A stretch of DNA of 64,000 nucleotides from Streptomyces sp. NBC_01314 (GTDB taxonomy: Bacteria > Actinomycetota > Actinomycetes > Streptomycetales > Streptomycetaceae), in assembly GCF_041435215.1 (NCBI RefSeq), contig NZ_CP108394.1, positions 10,230,001 through 10,294,000 on the forward strand. Direction: 5' to 3'. The notes below the pieces were generated by a model that had not been told where the DNA came from, made no database searches, and saw only the letters and a list, made by a program, of their open reading frames with translations. Both the position numbers and the translations under genes were made by a program. Shown here piece after piece: positions 22,768 to 32,349 of the stretch (within the stretch, counting starts at the first letter, position 1; each line of letters opens with the position of its first letter).

Positions 22768-23817
22768 CTAGCCGACGTTGTTGCCCCACAGGGTCTTGTC
22801 GTCCACGTTGTCCTTGGTCACCAGCGGTGCCGGCAGCTGGTCCTCCAGGCCGTTGGGGATCTCGATGATCGTGGAGCCGTGATCGGTCTTGCCGGGCTTG
22901 AACGTCTTGCCCGCGGCCGCGGCCTCGGCGTAGTACAGCGCGTACTTGGCGTACAGGTCGGCGGGCTGGGAGACCGTGGCGTCGATCTGGCCCTTGCGGA
23001 TGGCGTCGAACTCCTGCGGGATGCCGTCGTTGGAGATGATCGAGATGTGCCCCTTCTCCCCGGCGGGCTTGAGCAGGCCCTTCTGCTCCAGCAGGGCCAG
23101 GGTCGGCTGCAGGAAGACGCCACCGGCCTGCATGTAGATGCCGTTGAGGTCGGGGTGCTGGGCGAGCAGGCTCTGCAGCTTGGCGGAGGCCACGTCGCCC
23201 TTCCAGTCGGTGGGCAGCTCGAACACCTTGATGTCGGGGAACTTCGTCTTCATGCACTCCGCGAAGGCCTCGGAGCGGTCGCGCCCGTTGATCGAGTCCA
23301 GGGCTCCCTGCAGTTCGGCGACCTTGCCCTTGCCGCCGAGCTGCTCGCCGAGGAACTCGCAGGCCTTGGTGCCGTACGCCCGGTTGTCGGCGCGGACGAC
23401 CATGTAGACGTCGCCCTTGTCGGGCCGGGTGTCGACGCTGACCACGGGGATCTTCTTCGACGCCAGGGTGTCGAGGGTGGAGGCGATGGCGCCGGTGTCC
23501 TGCGGGGCCATGACGACGGCCTTGGCGCCCGTGTTCTGGAACACCTGCACGTTGGCGACCAGCTTGGTGACGTCGTTCTGCGAGTTGCTGAGCGGCAGCG
23601 CGTTGATGTCCTCGGACTTGACGTCCTTCTTCAGGTACTCCGCGTAGGAGTTCCAGAAGTCCGAGTCGGAGCGCGGCAGGTCGATCCCGATGGCGGGCTT
23701 GTCACCGCCCGAGCCGGCCGACCCGGAGGAGCTCTCACGGTTGCACGCGGTGAGGAGGGTGAGGGCCGCGACGGCGCAGGCCGCTGCGACGGTGGAGCGG
23801 GTGCGAGCGAGCTTCAT
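22768..23817 (-). CDS. Sugar-binding lipoprotein of the ABC importer (periplasmic-binding protein type 1)
   Basis: The 349-residue lipoprotein starts MKLARTRSTVAAACAVAALT and has lipobox L-L-T-A-C at about residue 24. The mature part is a ribose-binding-type fold: PAIGIDLPRSDSDFWNSYAE, VVMAPQDTGAIASTLDTLAS, VVSVDTRPDKGDVYMVVRAD and GIYMQAGGVFLQ, the usual two-lobe hinge motifs. It captures the sugar for the permease and ATPase downstream. The promoter lies in the 400-bp divergent region that contains three copies of a candidate GntR operator. Confidence 0.88.
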   Translation of the reverse strand: MKLARTRSTVAAACAVAALTLLTACNRESSSGSAGSGGDKPAIGIDLPRSDSDFWNSYAEYLKKDVKSEDINALPLSNSQNDVTKLVANVQVFQNTGAKAVVMAPQDTGAIASTLDTLASKKIPVVSVDTRPDKGDVYMVVRADNRAYGTKACEFLGEQLGGKGKVAELQGALDSINGRDRSEAFAECMKTKFPDIKVFELPTDWKGDVASAKLQSLLAQHPDLNGIYMQAGGVFLQPTLALLEQKGLLKPAGEKGHISIISNDGIPQEFDAIRKGQIDATVSQPADLYAKYALYYAEAAAAGKTFKPGKTDHGSTIIEIPNGLEDQLPAPLVTKDNVDDKTLWGNNVG

Positions 23818-23949
23818 GGCCGGGTTCTCCTTAGCCAGGACGGGGAGGCCGCCCTCCGGTACAGGCATGCGCGCACCGTCGGAGGGGAGGGGTTGAGGTC
23901 AACCGGTGAACGAGAAGCGGAGTACGGACGGCCACGCTGCAGTGGCGCG

Positions 23950-23964
23950 ATTCCTCCGATGTAT
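23950..23964. promoter_or_regulatory. Candidate GntR operator, copy 1 (ATTCCTCCGATGTAT)
   Basis: First of three copies of a 15-bp pseudo-palindrome (consensus ATTCCTCSGATGWAT). It is 133 bp upstream of the sugar-binding lipoprotein start, on that gene's side of the divergent region. Confidence 0.6.
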
Positions 23965-24122
23965 CTCGGACGTCGTGGACGTTACGACGGCATTGCCGGA
24001 GTTGACAAGAGGTCTCGCCCAACGAGTTGTGTGCTCGACGGAGGGGGCGCGTGGCGATCACCATGGGGATGAATGGGTATATGCCGTATCTGTGACCTGT
24101 GCAACAGCTCCCTGCCGATCAA

Positions 24123-24137
24123 ATACATCCGAGGAAT
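24123..24137. promoter_or_regulatory. Candidate GntR operator, copy 2 (inverted)
   Basis: ATACATCCGAGGAAT is the reverse complement of the shared 15-mer with one central change. It lies 93 bp upstream of the FAH hydrolase start. Confidence 0.6.
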
Positions 24138-24180
24138 ACGTTGTCAGGGCGCCGAACTGCCCTTAAAGTCACGGTGCGCC

Positions 24181-24195
24181 ATTCCTCCGATGAAT
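24181..24195. promoter_or_regulatory. Candidate GntR operator, copy 3
   Basis: ATTCCTCCGATGAAT, with six of seven symmetric base pairs, lies 35 bp upstream of the FAH hydrolase start. That position would block or follow the promoter of the catabolic operon. Confidence 0.6.
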
Positions 24196-24229
24196 GAGCG
24201 AACCCCAAAATGGCATGGGAGCTGCCCCA

Positions 24230-25081
24230 GTGAAACTGCTACGCGTCGGCCCCCCGGGAGAGGAGCGGCCCGCCGTCCGTACCGACGACGGCCGGCTGCT
24301 GGACCTGTCCTCCGTGGCCTCCGACATCGACGGCGCCTTCCTCGCCTCCGGGGGAGTCGACCGGGTCCGCGCGGCGGTCGAGACGGGCGGACTGCCCGGC
24401 CTCGACACCGACGGCCTGCGGATCGGCGCCCCTGTCGCCCGCCCGGGCAAGATCATCTGCGTCGGCCTGAACTACCGCGACCACGCCGCCGAGACCGGCG
24501 CGGCGATCCCGCCCCGCCCCGTCGTCTTCATGAAGGACCCGGGCACGGTCGTGGGCCCGTACGACGAGGTGCTGATCCCGCGCGCCTCGGTCAAGACGGA
24601 CTGGGAGGTCGAGCTGGGAGTCGTCGTCGGACGGCGGGCCCGGTATCTGGAGGGCCCCGAGGAGGCGGCCGGGGTGATCGCGGGATACGTAATCAGCCAC
24701 GACGTCTCCGAGCGCGAGTTCCAGCTGGAGTACTCCTCGCAGTGGGACCTCGGCAAGTCCTGCGAGACCTTCAACCCCATGGGCCCGTGGCTGGTCACCG
24801 CCGACGAGGCCGGCGACCCGCAGGACCTCGGGCTGCGCCTGAGCGTCAACGGCGTCAAGCGCCAGGACGGGCACACCCGCGACATGATCTTCCCGGTCCA
24901 CGAGATCGTGGCGTACCTCAGCCGGTACATGGTCCTGGAGCCCGGCGACGTGATCAACACCGGTACGCCCGCGGGAGTCGCCCTCGGCCTGCCCGGCACC
25001 CCCTACCTCCGCCCCGGTGACACCGTCGAGCTAGAGATCGACGGGCTCGGGAGCCAGCGCCAGACCTTCGGCCAAGCGTGA
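24230..25081 (+). CDS. FAH-family hydrolase, likely 2,4-diketo-3-deoxy-L-fuconate hydrolase
   Basis: The protein has about 283 residues from a GTG at 24230, chosen because GGGAG lies 8 nt upstream. The C-terminal FAH domain shows [27 protein letters not shown], the metal-binding E-x-E ([11 protein letters not shown]) and the final [24 protein letters not shown] block. Family members cleave C-C bonds of beta-diketo acids. In the non-phosphorylative fucose route this step gives pyruvate and lactate, which fits the five downstream genes. It is first in a six-gene operon. Confidence 0.82.
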   Translation: MKLLRVGPPGEERPAVRTDDGRLLDLSSVASDIDGAFLASGGVDRVRAAVETGGLPGLDTDGLRIGAPVARPGKIICVGLNYRDHAAETGAAIPPRPVVFMKDPGTVVGPYDEVLIPRASVKTDWEVELGVVVGRRARYLEGPEEAAGVIAGYVISHDVSEREFQLEYSSQWDLGKSCETFNPMGPWLVTADEAGDPQDLGLRLSVNGVKRQDGHTRDMIFPVHEIVAYLSRYMVLEPGDVINTGTPAGVALGLPGTPYLRPGDTVELEIDGLGSQRQTFGQA

Positions 25082-25092
25082 AAGGCACCCCC

Positions 25093-26430
25093 GTGACTGC
25101 AACCCCCGCCCGGATCACCGCGGTCGACACCTACGACATCCGGTTCCCCACCTCGCGGGAGCTGGACGGGTCGGACGCCATGAACCCGGACCCCGACTAC
25201 TCCGCCGCCTACGTCGTGCTGCGCACGGATGCCGGGGACGGACTCGAAGGCCATGGCTTCACCTTCACCATCGGCCGTGGCAACGACGTCCAGGTCGCCG
25301 CCATCGGCGCTCTGCGGCCGCATCTCCTGGGCCGCTCGGTGGAGGAGCTGTGCGCCGACCCCGGCTCCGTCAACCGCGACCTGATCGGGGACAGTCAGCT
25401 GCGCTGGCTCGGTCCCGAGAAGGGCGTGATGCACATGGCCATCGGCGCCGTCGTCAACGCCGTGTGGGACCTGGCCGCCAAGCATGCCGGACAGCCCCTG
25501 TGGCGGCTGCTCGCCCACGCCGAGCCCGAGTGGCTGGTCTCCCAGATCGACTTCCGCTACATCGCCGACGCCCTCACCCCCGAGGAAGCCCTCCGGCTGC
25601 TGCGCGAGGGCCGGACCGGGCTCGCGGAGCGCGAGGCCGTCCTGCTGGCGCGCGGATACCCCGGCTACACCACCTCACCGGGCTGGCTCGGGTACTCCGA
25701 CGAGAAACTCACCCGGCTGGCCAAGCAGGCCGTCGCCGACGGCTTCACGCAGATCAAGCTCAAGGTCGGCGCCGACCTCGCCGACGACCTGCGCCGTATG
25801 CGCACCGCCCGCGCCGCAGTCGGCGACGGCGTACGCATCGCCATCGACGCCAACCAGCGCTGGAACATCGACGAGGCGATCGAGTGGACCCGGGCCCTGG
25901 CCGACCTCGACCCGTACTGGATCGAGGAACCCACCAGCCCCGACGACATCCTCGGCCACGCCGCCGTCCGCCGGGGCGTCACCCCCGTGAAGGTCGCCAC
26001 CGGCGAACACGTCCAGAACCGCATCGTCTTCAAACAGCTCCTCCAGGCCGAGGCCCTCGACATCCTCCAGATCGACGCGGCCCGCGTCGGCGGCGTCAAC
26101 GAGAACCTGGCGATCCTGCTGCTCGCCGCGAAGTTCGGGGTGCCGGTCTGCCCGCACGCTGGCGGCGTGGGCCTGTGCGAACTGGTCCAGCACCTGTCGA
26201 TGTTCGACTACCTGGCCCTCTCCGGCACCACCGACGACCGGGTCATCGAGTACGTCGACCACCTCCACGAGCACTTCACCGCCCCCGTGGTGATGAGCGA
26301 GGGCCACTACGTCGCCCCTCTCACCCCCGGCTTCTCCGCCACCATGCACCCCGAGTCGCTCGCCGAATACCGTTACCCGGACGGCACGTTCTGGGCCGCC
26401 GACCTCGCCGGACGAGAGGAAGTCGCATGA
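25093..26430 (+). CDS. Enolase-superfamily L-fuconate dehydratase
   Basis: The protein has about 445 residues. Catalytic elements are the lysine pair in QIKLKVG (about residue 220), the metal ligands D in [10 protein letters not shown] in WIEEPTSP and E in ATGEHVQNR, and a late H in CPHAGGVGL. The N-terminal capping domain begins with [20 protein letters not shown], the signature of fuconate dehydratases. It dehydrates L-fuconate to 2-keto-3-deoxy-L-fuconate. The start at 25093 follows AAAGG; a GTG at 25078 overlapping the previous stop is an alternative. Confidence 0.88.
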   Translation: MTATPARITAVDTYDIRFPTSRELDGSDAMNPDPDYSAAYVVLRTDAGDGLEGHGFTFTIGRGNDVQVAAIGALRPHLLGRSVEELCADPGSVNRDLIGDSQLRWLGPEKGVMHMAIGAVVNAVWDLAAKHAGQPLWRLLAHAEPEWLVSQIDFRYIADALTPEEALRLLREGRTGLAEREAVLLARGYPGYTTSPGWLGYSDEKLTRLAKQAVADGFTQIKLKVGADLADDLRRMRTARAAVGDGVRIAIDANQRWNIDEAIEWTRALADLDPYWIEEPTSPDDILGHAAVRRGVTPVKVATGEHVQNRIVFKQLLQAEALDILQIDAARVGGVNENLAILLLAAKFGVPVCPHAGGVGLCELVQHLSMFDYLALSGTTDDRVIEYVDHLHEHFTAPVVMSEGHYVAPLTPGFSATMHPESLAEYRYPDGTFWAADLAGREEVA

Positions 26431-27236
26431 CCGGGCAGACAGGTGAACCGACCGGAACGACCGGTGAACCCACCGAGCCGAGGGGCGAACTGGCCGGGCT
26501 CAGGGCGATCGTCACCGGGGGCGCCTCCGGCATCGGGCTGGCCACCGCCCGGCTGCTCGCCGCACGGGGCGCCGCGGTGGCCGTCCTCGACATCGACCCC
26601 TCCGGGGCCTCGGCCCCGCTGCTCGGTCTCAAGGCCGACATCACCGACGACGCCTCCGTACGGTCCGCCGTCGCCGAGGCCGCCGAGCGGCTCGGCGGCC
26701 TGGACATCCTCGTGAACAACGCGGGCATCGGCGCCATCGGCACCGTCGAGGACAACCCCGACGAACAGTGGCACCGCGTCCTCGACGTCAACGTCCTCGG
26801 CTCGGTGCGCGTCAGCCGGGCCGTCCTGCCGCATCTGCGGAACTCGTCCCACGCGGCCATCGTCAACACCTGCTCCATCGCCGCGACCGCGGGCCTGCCC
26901 CAGCGCGCCCTGTACTCCGCCAGCAAGGGAGCCGTCCTCTCGCTGACGCTCGCCATGGCCGCCGACCACGTCCGCGAGGGCATCCGCGTCAACTGCGTCA
27001 ACCCCGGCACCGCCGACACCCCCTGGGTCGGCAGGCTCCTCGACGCCGCCGACGACCCCGAGGCCGAGCGCGCCGCCCTCAACGCCCGCCAGCCCCTGGG
27101 CCGTCTGGTCACCGCCGACGAGGTCGCCGCCGCCATCGTGTACCTGGCGAGCCCCGCCGCGGCCTCCGTCACCGGCACCGCCCTCGCCGTCGACGGCGGC
27201 ATGCAGGGCCTCCGGATCCGCCCGGCGGGCTCATGA
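26427..27236 (+). CDS. SDR oxidoreductase, likely 2-keto-3-deoxy-L-fuconate dehydrogenase
   Basis: The 269-residue short-chain dehydrogenase has the cofactor motif T-G-G-A-S-G-I-G (residue about 30), N-N-A-G, the catalytic serine region NTCSIAA and Y-S-A-S-K. LDIDPSG after strand 2 indicates NAD rather than NADP preference. It would oxidise 2-keto-3-deoxy-L-fuconate at C4. It overlaps the dehydratase stop (ATGA). The first 20 residues are a Thr/Gly/Pro-rich stretch from short repeats. Confidence 0.85.
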   Translation: MTGQTGEPTGTTGEPTEPRGELAGLRAIVTGGASGIGLATARLLAARGAAVAVLDIDPSGASAPLLGLKADITDDASVRSAVAEAAERLGGLDILVNNAGIGAIGTVEDNPDEQWHRVLDVNVLGSVRVSRAVLPHLRNSSHAAIVNTCSIAATAGLPQRALYSASKGAVLSLTLAMAADHVREGIRVNCVNPGTADTPWVGRLLDAADDPEAERAALNARQPLGRLVTADEVAAAIVYLASPAAASVTGTALAVDGGMQGLRIRPAGS

Positions 27237-28267
27237 GGACCAGGACACTCGGCCGCACCGATGTCCGCGTCACCGAGCTGTCGTACGGCGCCGCGGGCAT
27301 CGGCAACCTCTTCCGCCCGGTGCCCGACGAGGAGGCCGCCGCCGCGGTCGACGCCGCCTGGGACGCCGGGATCCGCACCTTCGACACGGCCCCCCACTAC
27401 GGCCTCGGCCTGTCCGAACGCCGCCTGGGCGCCGCCCTGCGCGACCGCCCCAGGGACTCGTACACCGTCTCCACCAAGGTCGGACGTCTGCTGGTGCCCG
27501 CCGACGGGAACGGCGAAGGCGGTGGCGCGGGCGACGACCTGGCCAACGGCTTCGCCGTCCCCGCGACCCTGCGCCGCGTCTGGGACTTCAGCGCCGACGG
27601 TGTCCGCCGCTCCCTCGAAGCCAGCCTGGGCCGCCTCGGCCTCGACCGGGTGGACGTCGTCCTCCTCCACGACCCCGACGACCACGCCGAACAGGCCCTC
27701 GACGAGGCCTACCCGGCACTCGAAGAACTGCGCGGCGAAGGCGTCGTCGGCGCCATCGGCGTCGGCATGAACCAGTCCGCGCTCCCGGCCCGCTTCCTGC
27801 GCGAGACCGACATCGACGTCGTCCTCCTGGCCGGCCGCTACACCCTCCTGGAACAGGAAGGCCTCGCCGAACTGCTCCCCGAGGCCGCCGCCCGCGGCCG
27901 GAGCGTCCTCATCGGCGGCGTCTTCAACTCCGGCCTGCTCACCGACCCCGGGCCGGGCGCCACCTACGACTACGCGCCCGCCCCGGAACCCGTACTCGAA
28001 CGGGCCCTGCGCCTGAAGGCGGTCACCGAACGCCACGGTGTGCCCCTGCGCGCCGCCGCCCTCCGCTTCCCGCTCGGCCATCCGGCCGTCGCGAGCGTTC
28101 TCACCGGAGCCCGCTCACCCGCCGAGGTCCGCGACACCGTGGAGCAGGCCCGCCACCCCGTCCCGGCCGCCCTCTGGGACGAGCTGCGCGCGGAGGGCCT
28201 GCTCGCCCCGGAAGCCCCCGTGCCCACGACTCTCGAAGAAACCCCGTCGCCGAAGGAGCCGTCGTGA
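27233..28267 (+). CDS. Aldo/keto reductase, likely L-fucose (aldose) 1-dehydrogenase
   Basis: The 344-residue TIM-barrel AKR starts [20 protein letters not shown], with the catalytic tyrosine in FDTAPHYGLGLSERRLG and VSTKVGRLLVP carrying the lysine. It resembles the D-threo-aldose/L-fucose dehydrogenase group. It oxidises the sugar to the lactone, the entry step of the pathway. It overlaps the SDR stop by 4 bp and the mutarotase start by 4 bp. Confidence 0.85.
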   Translation: MRTRTLGRTDVRVTELSYGAAGIGNLFRPVPDEEAAAAVDAAWDAGIRTFDTAPHYGLGLSERRLGAALRDRPRDSYTVSTKVGRLLVPADGNGEGGGAGDDLANGFAVPATLRRVWDFSADGVRRSLEASLGRLGLDRVDVVLLHDPDDHAEQALDEAYPALEELRGEGVVGAIGVGMNQSALPARFLRETDIDVVLLAGRYTLLEQEGLAELLPEAAARGRSVLIGGVFNSGLLTDPGPGATYDYAPAPEPVLERALRLKAVTERHGVPLRAAALRFPLGHPAVASVLTGARSPAEVRDTVEQARHPVPAALWDELRAEGLLAPEAPVPTTLEETPSPKEPS

Positions 28268-28575
28268 GGATCGCCCTGCACACCAGGGTCCGTGCGGACC
28301 GCGTCGAGGAGTACGAGGCGGCCCACCGCGAGGTCCCCGAGGAGCTGACCACCGCCATCCGTGCCGCCGGGGTGAGCCGGTGGACGATCTGGCGCAGCGG
28401 CACCGACCTGTTCCACCTGCTGGAGGTCGAGGACTACGCGGCGATGATCGCCGAACTGGAGAAACTCCCGGTCAACATCGCCTGGCAGGCCCGCATGGCA
28501 GACCTGCTCGACATCGTCCACGACTACTCGGCGGAGGGCTCCGACGCGGGCCTGCCCGTGGTGTGGGAACTGTGA
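28264..28575 (+). CDS. L-rhamnose/L-fucose mutarotase (RhaM/FucM type)
   Basis: This 103-residue ferredoxin-like-fold protein starts MRIALHTRVRADRVEEYEAA and has the conserved blocks WTIWRSGTDLFHLLEVEDY and LPVNIAWQARMADLLD. It interconverts sugar anomers so that the dehydrogenase receives its preferred form. The GTG start overlaps the preceding stop, and the stop overlaps the next GTG. Confidence 0.88.
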   Translation: MRIALHTRVRADRVEEYEAAHREVPEELTTAIRAAGVSRWTIWRSGTDLFHLLEVEDYAAMIAELEKLPVNIAWQARMADLLDIVHDYSAEGSDAGLPVVWEL

Positions 28576-29468
28576 GCGGCGCGGCACCCGCGGAAGCGCC
28601 GACCGGCACCGGCGCCCGCCCCGTGATCGTCGACGCCCACCACCATGTCTGGGACCTCTCCGTCCGCGACCAGGACTGGATCACCGGCCCCGAACTCGCC
28701 CCGCTGCGCCGCGACTTCACCCTCCGCGACCTGGAACCGGAGGCGCGCGCCGCCGGTGTCACCGCCTCGGTGCTGGTGCAGACGGTCACCGTGCCCGAGG
28801 AGACCCCCGAGTTCCTGGCCCTGGCCGCCGACAGCGACCTGGTCGCCGGGGTAGTCGGCTGGACCGACCTCACGTCGCCCGATGTCGCCGCCGCCCTCGC
28901 CGAGCTGCGCGAAGGGCCCGGCGGTGAGCACCTGGTGGGCCTCCGCCACCAGGTGCAGGGCGAACCCGATCCCCGCTGGCTGGTACGCCCGGACGTCCTG
29001 CGGGGCCTGGCCGCCGTCGCCGACGCGGGACTCGTCTACGACCTCCTGGTCAAGCCCCACCAACTCCCGGCCGCCGTGGAGGCGGCGGCACGCCTCCCCC
29101 GACTCACCTTCGTCCTCGACCACTTGGCGAAGCCGCCCGTGACCTCCGGCGAACTGGAGCCGTGGGCGGGGCGGATACGGCGACTGGCCGCCCTTCCGAA
29201 CACTGTCTGCAAGCTCTCCGGCCTGGTCACGGAAGCGGACTGGAAAACCTGGTCCGTCGCGGACCTCGTCCCGTACGCCGACACCGTGCTGGACGCCTTC
29301 GGCCCCGGCCGGCTGATGTTCGGCTCCGACTGGCCCGTCTGCCGGCTCGCCTCCGACTACCTCGAAGTCCTCGACGCGGCAGGGGCGTTGATGTCCGGAC
29401 TGGGCCCGTCGGAACACCGGGACGTCTTCGCGGGAACCGCCGTCCGCGTCTACGGCCTGCGCGTGTGA
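28572..29468 (+). CDS. Amidohydrolase-family lactonase (L-fuconolactonase type)
   Basis: The 298-residue protein has a metal-dependent TIM barrel. It shows D-A-H-H-H-V-W-D at residue 21, RHQVQGEPDPRWL, FVLDHLAKPP and FGSDWPVC with the final catalytic aspartate. It hydrolyses the aldonolactone produced by the aldo/keto reductase to L-fuconate. It closes the operon, so all five enzymatic steps plus a mutarotase are encoded in one transcript. Confidence 0.87.
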   Translation: MSGAAPAEAPTGTGARPVIVDAHHHVWDLSVRDQDWITGPELAPLRRDFTLRDLEPEARAAGVTASVLVQTVTVPEETPEFLALAADSDLVAGVVGWTDLTSPDVAAALAELREGPGGEHLVGLRHQVQGEPDPRWLVRPDVLRGLAAVADAGLVYDLLVKPHQLPAAVEAAARLPRLTFVLDHLAKPPVTSGELEPWAGRIRRLAALPNTVCKLSGLVTEADWKTWSVADLVPYADTVLDAFGPGRLMFGSDWPVCRLASDYLEVLDAAGALMSGLGPSEHRDVFAGTAVRVYGLRV

Positions 29469-29499
29469 GCGGCCCCGCCGAAGACTCCGAGGGGGCTCC

Positions 29500-30363
29500 T
29501 CAGCCGTCGGCCGGTATCGGGGGAGCGACGCGCGCCCCCGCCATGGAGGCCAGCTCCTCCGGGGTGCGCGGGCCGGACTCCTCACCGGTCAACAGCCTTT
29601 GCTCGCGGAGCAGTTGCGTGACCGCGATCCCCCAGGGCAACCGCAGCCCCGCCTGCTGGAGGAGGTCCGTGCGGGCGAGCATCGTGGCCACCGGGCCCGT
29701 GCGCGCGCCGGACGGGGTGAGCAGCGCCGCGTCGTCGGCCCAGCGCAGGGCGAGATCGACGTCGTGGGTGGCCATCACGACGGTGGTGCCGGACCGGCGC
29801 AGCTCGTCCAGGGTGGCGAGGAGCCGCTCCTGTCCGTCGGGGTCGAGCCCGGCGGTCGGCTCGTCGAGGATCAGCACCCTGGGCCGCATCGCGACCGCGC
29901 CGGCGATGGCGGTCCGCTTGCGCTGCCCGTAGGAGAGCAGATGGGTGGGCCGGTCGGCGAGGGCACTGATGCCGAGCGCGCCGAGCGCCTCGTCCACCCG
30001 GGTCCGCACCTGCGCGTCGGACAACCCGAGGTTCAGCGGCCCGAACGACACGTCCTGCGCGACGGACGCCGCGAACAGCTGGTCGTCCGGGTCCTGGACG
30101 ACCAGCTGGACCGTCGTACGCAGCCGGGTCAGACCCTTCCGGTCGTGCGTCACCGGCCGCCCCTCGACCGAGAGTTCGCCCGTGCGGGGCCGCAGCCCGC
30201 CGCTGAGCAGCCGCATCAGTGTGGTCTTGCCGCTGCCGTTGCGGCCCAGCAGGGCGAGCGCGCGCCCCTCGTGCACCTCGAAGTCGAGATCGCTGAGCAC
30301 GGCCGGACCGTCCTCGTACGCGAAGGACGCGCCCCGCAGGGCGACCAGCTCGGGCTCGCTCAT
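29500..30363 (-). CDS. cbiO: Cobalt ECF transporter ATPase CbiO
   Basis: The 287-residue ATPase has Walker A G-R-N-G-S-G-K-T-T, Q-loop LVVQDPDDQLFAASVAQDV (typical of ECF ATPases), signature LLSYGQRKRTAIAGA and Walker B VLILDEPTAGLD. It powers the CbiMNQ complex encoded upstream on the same strand and overlaps cbiQ by 4 bp. It converges on the fuconolactonase gene with only 31 bp between. Confidence 0.9.
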   Translation of the reverse strand: MSEPELVALRGASFAYEDGPAVLSDLDFEVHEGRALALLGRNGSGKTTLMRLLSGGLRPRTGELSVEGRPVTHDRKGLTRLRTTVQLVVQDPDDQLFAASVAQDVSFGPLNLGLSDAQVRTRVDEALGALGISALADRPTHLLSYGQRKRTAIAGAVAMRPRVLILDEPTAGLDPDGQERLLATLDELRRSGTTVVMATHDVDLALRWADDAALLTPSGARTGPVATMLARTDLLQQAGLRLPWGIAVTQLLREQRLLTGEESGPRTPEELASMAGARVAPPIPADG

Positions 30364-31109
30364 GGCAGCGGCCTTTCCAGGACGAAGGTGAGGACGGCCA
30401 AGGCCGCGAGGAGCGCCACGCTGGCCAGGGTGAAGCGGGCCGAGACCCGGGCCTCGGGTACCAGGACACGCAGGGTGCCGTCGTACCCCCGCCCGGCGAG
30501 CCCGGTCTGCAGCCGGGCCGCGCGGTCGAAGGCCCGTACGAACGCGGTGGCGCCGAGACCGGCGAGCGAACGCCAGGTGGCGGCCCGCGTGGTGTGCCCC
30601 AGCCGGGCGGCCTGTGCCTCCCGGATCCGGCGCACGGAGTCCAGGAGCAGAAAGCTCATGCGGTACGTGACCAGCGCCACGTCCACGACCGGCGCGGGCA
30701 CCCCGGCCTTCACCAGGCGCGGCAGCAGGTCCGACATGGGTGTGGTGAAGGCGAACAGGAGGACGCCGAGGGAGGCGGCCGAGGTGCGCAGCAGCAGCTC
30801 CCCGGCGCGGGCCGGGCCGCCGTCGGCCAGGGTGAGGAACCCGTCGGGCCCGGCGACCTGGACGAGCAGCGGCAGCGCGCCGGTCACGCAGAAGCCCAAC
30901 GGCACCCGGTAGGCACGCCACAGGCGACGGCCGGGCACGCCCGCCGGGCCCAGCAGGACGACGAGCGCGGTCAGCAGGACCAGGGCCGCGCCGGGCCAGG
31001 GCGGCAGGGAGATCGCGAGCACGGTGAGGCCGAGCCCGAGCACGGCCTTGTCCACGGGATGGCGGCGGCGCCAGCGACTGCTGTGCGCCGCCGCGTCGAT
31101 CGGCAGCAC
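30360..31109 (-). CDS. cbiQ: Cobalt ECF transporter transmembrane protein CbiQ
   Basis: The 249-residue protein has about five membrane helices and the two cytosolic Ala-Arg-containing coupling helices of EcfT proteins (SVRRIREAQAARLGH and TGLAGRGYDG). The start is a GTG at 31109, 6 nt after cbiN. It links the ATPase to the substrate-binding CbiM/CbiN pair. Confidence 0.9.
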   Translation of the reverse strand: MLPIDAAAHSSRWRRRHPVDKAVLGLGLTVLAISLPPWPGAALVLLTALVVLLGPAGVPGRRLWRAYRVPLGFCVTGALPLLVQVAGPDGFLTLADGGPARAGELLLRTSAASLGVLLFAFTTPMSDLLPRLVKAGVPAPVVDVALVTYRMSFLLLDSVRRIREAQAARLGHTTRAATWRSLAGLGATAFVRAFDRAARLQTGLAGRGYDGTLRVLVPEARVSARFTLASVALLAALAVLTFVLERPLP

Positions 31110-31115
31110 GAGGGC

Positions 31116-31598
31116 TCAGCCCCGCCCGGCGGGGGACTCCCCGGCAGCACCGGACGGGCCTTCGTCGCCGGGCGAGGCCTTCGCGGCTGCCGTGGCCGTC
31201 ACAACTGCCGTGCCGGCCGCGACCGTCGCGCCCGCCGGAACCGCCTCGGCAGTCCCGGCCGCGGTGGTGTCCCCGGCCCCGTCCAGCTCTGCCCGGGCCC
31301 GCGCCTCGCCCTGGCGGCGGCCCCGGTGGATACCGAAGTAGTAGGCGAGGACGCCCGCGCCGAGCGCCGCCTGCAGGGAGAACAGCGCCGACTCGATCTC
31401 ACCGGAGGGCGGCTCGTACAGGGGCGAGAACCACGGCTCGTAGTCCGGCTCGATCTCGGTGATCGCCGTCTCCGCCTCGCCGTCGGAGCCCGTGAAGGGC
31501 TCCTCCTTGTGGTCGCCGAGGCCGAGGGCCAGTGGCAGGACGGCGAGCGCGGCCACGACGAGCAGCAGCAGGACGTTGATCTTCGTGTTCCGGTTCAT
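31116..31598 (-). CDS. cbiN: Cobalt transport protein CbiN with extended Ala-rich C-terminus
   Basis: The 160-residue protein starts [20 protein letters not shown] and contains the CbiN core: helix 1, the extracytoplasmic loop [25 protein letters not shown] and helix 2 ([19 protein letters not shown]). CbiN proteins usually end soon after helix 2 (around 100 residues). Here about 60 more Ala/Gly/Thr-rich residues follow, probably a disordered cytosolic tail. It overlaps cbiM by 4 bp. Confidence 0.9.
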   Translation of the reverse strand: MNRNTKINVLLLLVVAALAVLPLALGLGDHKEEPFTGSDGEAETAITEIEPDYEPWFSPLYEPPSGEIESALFSLQAALGAGVLAYYFGIHRGRRQGEARARAELDGAGDTTAAGTAEAVPAGATVAAGTAVVTATAAAKASPGDEGPSGAAGESPAGRG

Positions 31599-32308
31599 CG
31601 GGCCACCGCCTGGGTCTCGGCCTCGGTCTCGGTGCCGTCGCGCCTGCCGGCCAGGAGCACGCCGAGCCGGGTCAGTTCGCCCTTGCTCGACTGCACCAGC
31701 AGACGCATCACCAGCACGGTGAGGAGACCTTCGCTGACCGCGAGGGGGATCTGGGTGACGGCGAAGATGGAGCCGAACTTGCCGAGCGCGCCCAGGAAGC
31801 CGCTGCTCGGGTCGGGGAAGGAGAGCGCGAGCTGCACGCTGGTGACGCAGTAGGTGACGAGGTCGGCGACGAACGCGCCGAAGAACACCGTGACCATCAG
31901 CGGCACGTCGAACCGCCGCAGCAGCCGGTAGATCCCGTACCCCGCCCAGGGGCCGGCGATCGCCATCGAGAAGACGTTGGCGCCGAGCGTGGTCAGACCG
32001 CCGTGCGCGAGCAGCAGGGCCTGGAAGAGCAGGGTGATGGTGCCAAGGACCGCCATGATCGGTGGCCGGAACAGGATGGCGCCAAGGCCGGTGCCGGTGG
32101 GGTGGGAGCAACTCCCGGTGACCGACGGCAGCTTCAGCGCGGACAGGACGAAGGTGAAGGCACCCGAAGCGCCGAGCAGCAGCGTGCTCTCGGGATGCTC
32201 CTTGACCTCACGGGTGAGTGCCCGGACTCCGTGGACGACGAATGGCGCGGACGCGACGCTCCAGGCGATCGCGTGCGCCGGAGGAAGGAAACCCTCGGCT
32301 ATGTGCAT
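31595..32308 (-). CDS. cbiM: Cobalt ECF transporter substrate-binding protein CbiM
   Basis: The 237-residue membrane protein begins exactly M-H-I-A-E-G-F-L-P, whose N-terminal Met-His forms the Co(II) site in CbiM/NikM. Further family motifs are [20 protein letters not shown] and [18 protein letters not shown]. It is the first gene of cbiMNQO and lies 41 bp downstream of a cobalamin riboswitch, so it is repressed when B12 is plentiful. Confidence 0.95.
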   Translation of the reverse strand: MHIAEGFLPPAHAIAWSVASAPFVVHGVRALTREVKEHPESTLLLGASGAFTFVLSALKLPSVTGSCSHPTGTGLGAILFRPPIMAVLGTITLLFQALLLAHGGLTTLGANVFSMAIAGPWAGYGIYRLLRRFDVPLMVTVFFGAFVADLVTYCVTSVQLALSFPDPSSGFLGALGKFGSIFAVTQIPLAVSEGLLTVLVMRLLVQSSKGELTRLGVLLAGRRDGTETEAETQAVAR

Positions 32309-32349
32309 GGCTCAGCAGACCCTCTCCAGCACCTCGTGGATGGTTGACG

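Noticed and set aside
23906..24193. Short frames in the divergent region upstream of the FAH hydrolase
   Set aside because: They lack ribosome binding sites and protein-like codon use; the stretch is better explained as regulatory DNA with operator copies.
31116..31250. Ala/Gly-rich tail of CbiN as a separate small gene
   Set aside because: It is in frame with the CbiN core without a stop or ribosome binding site, so it is an extension of that protein.
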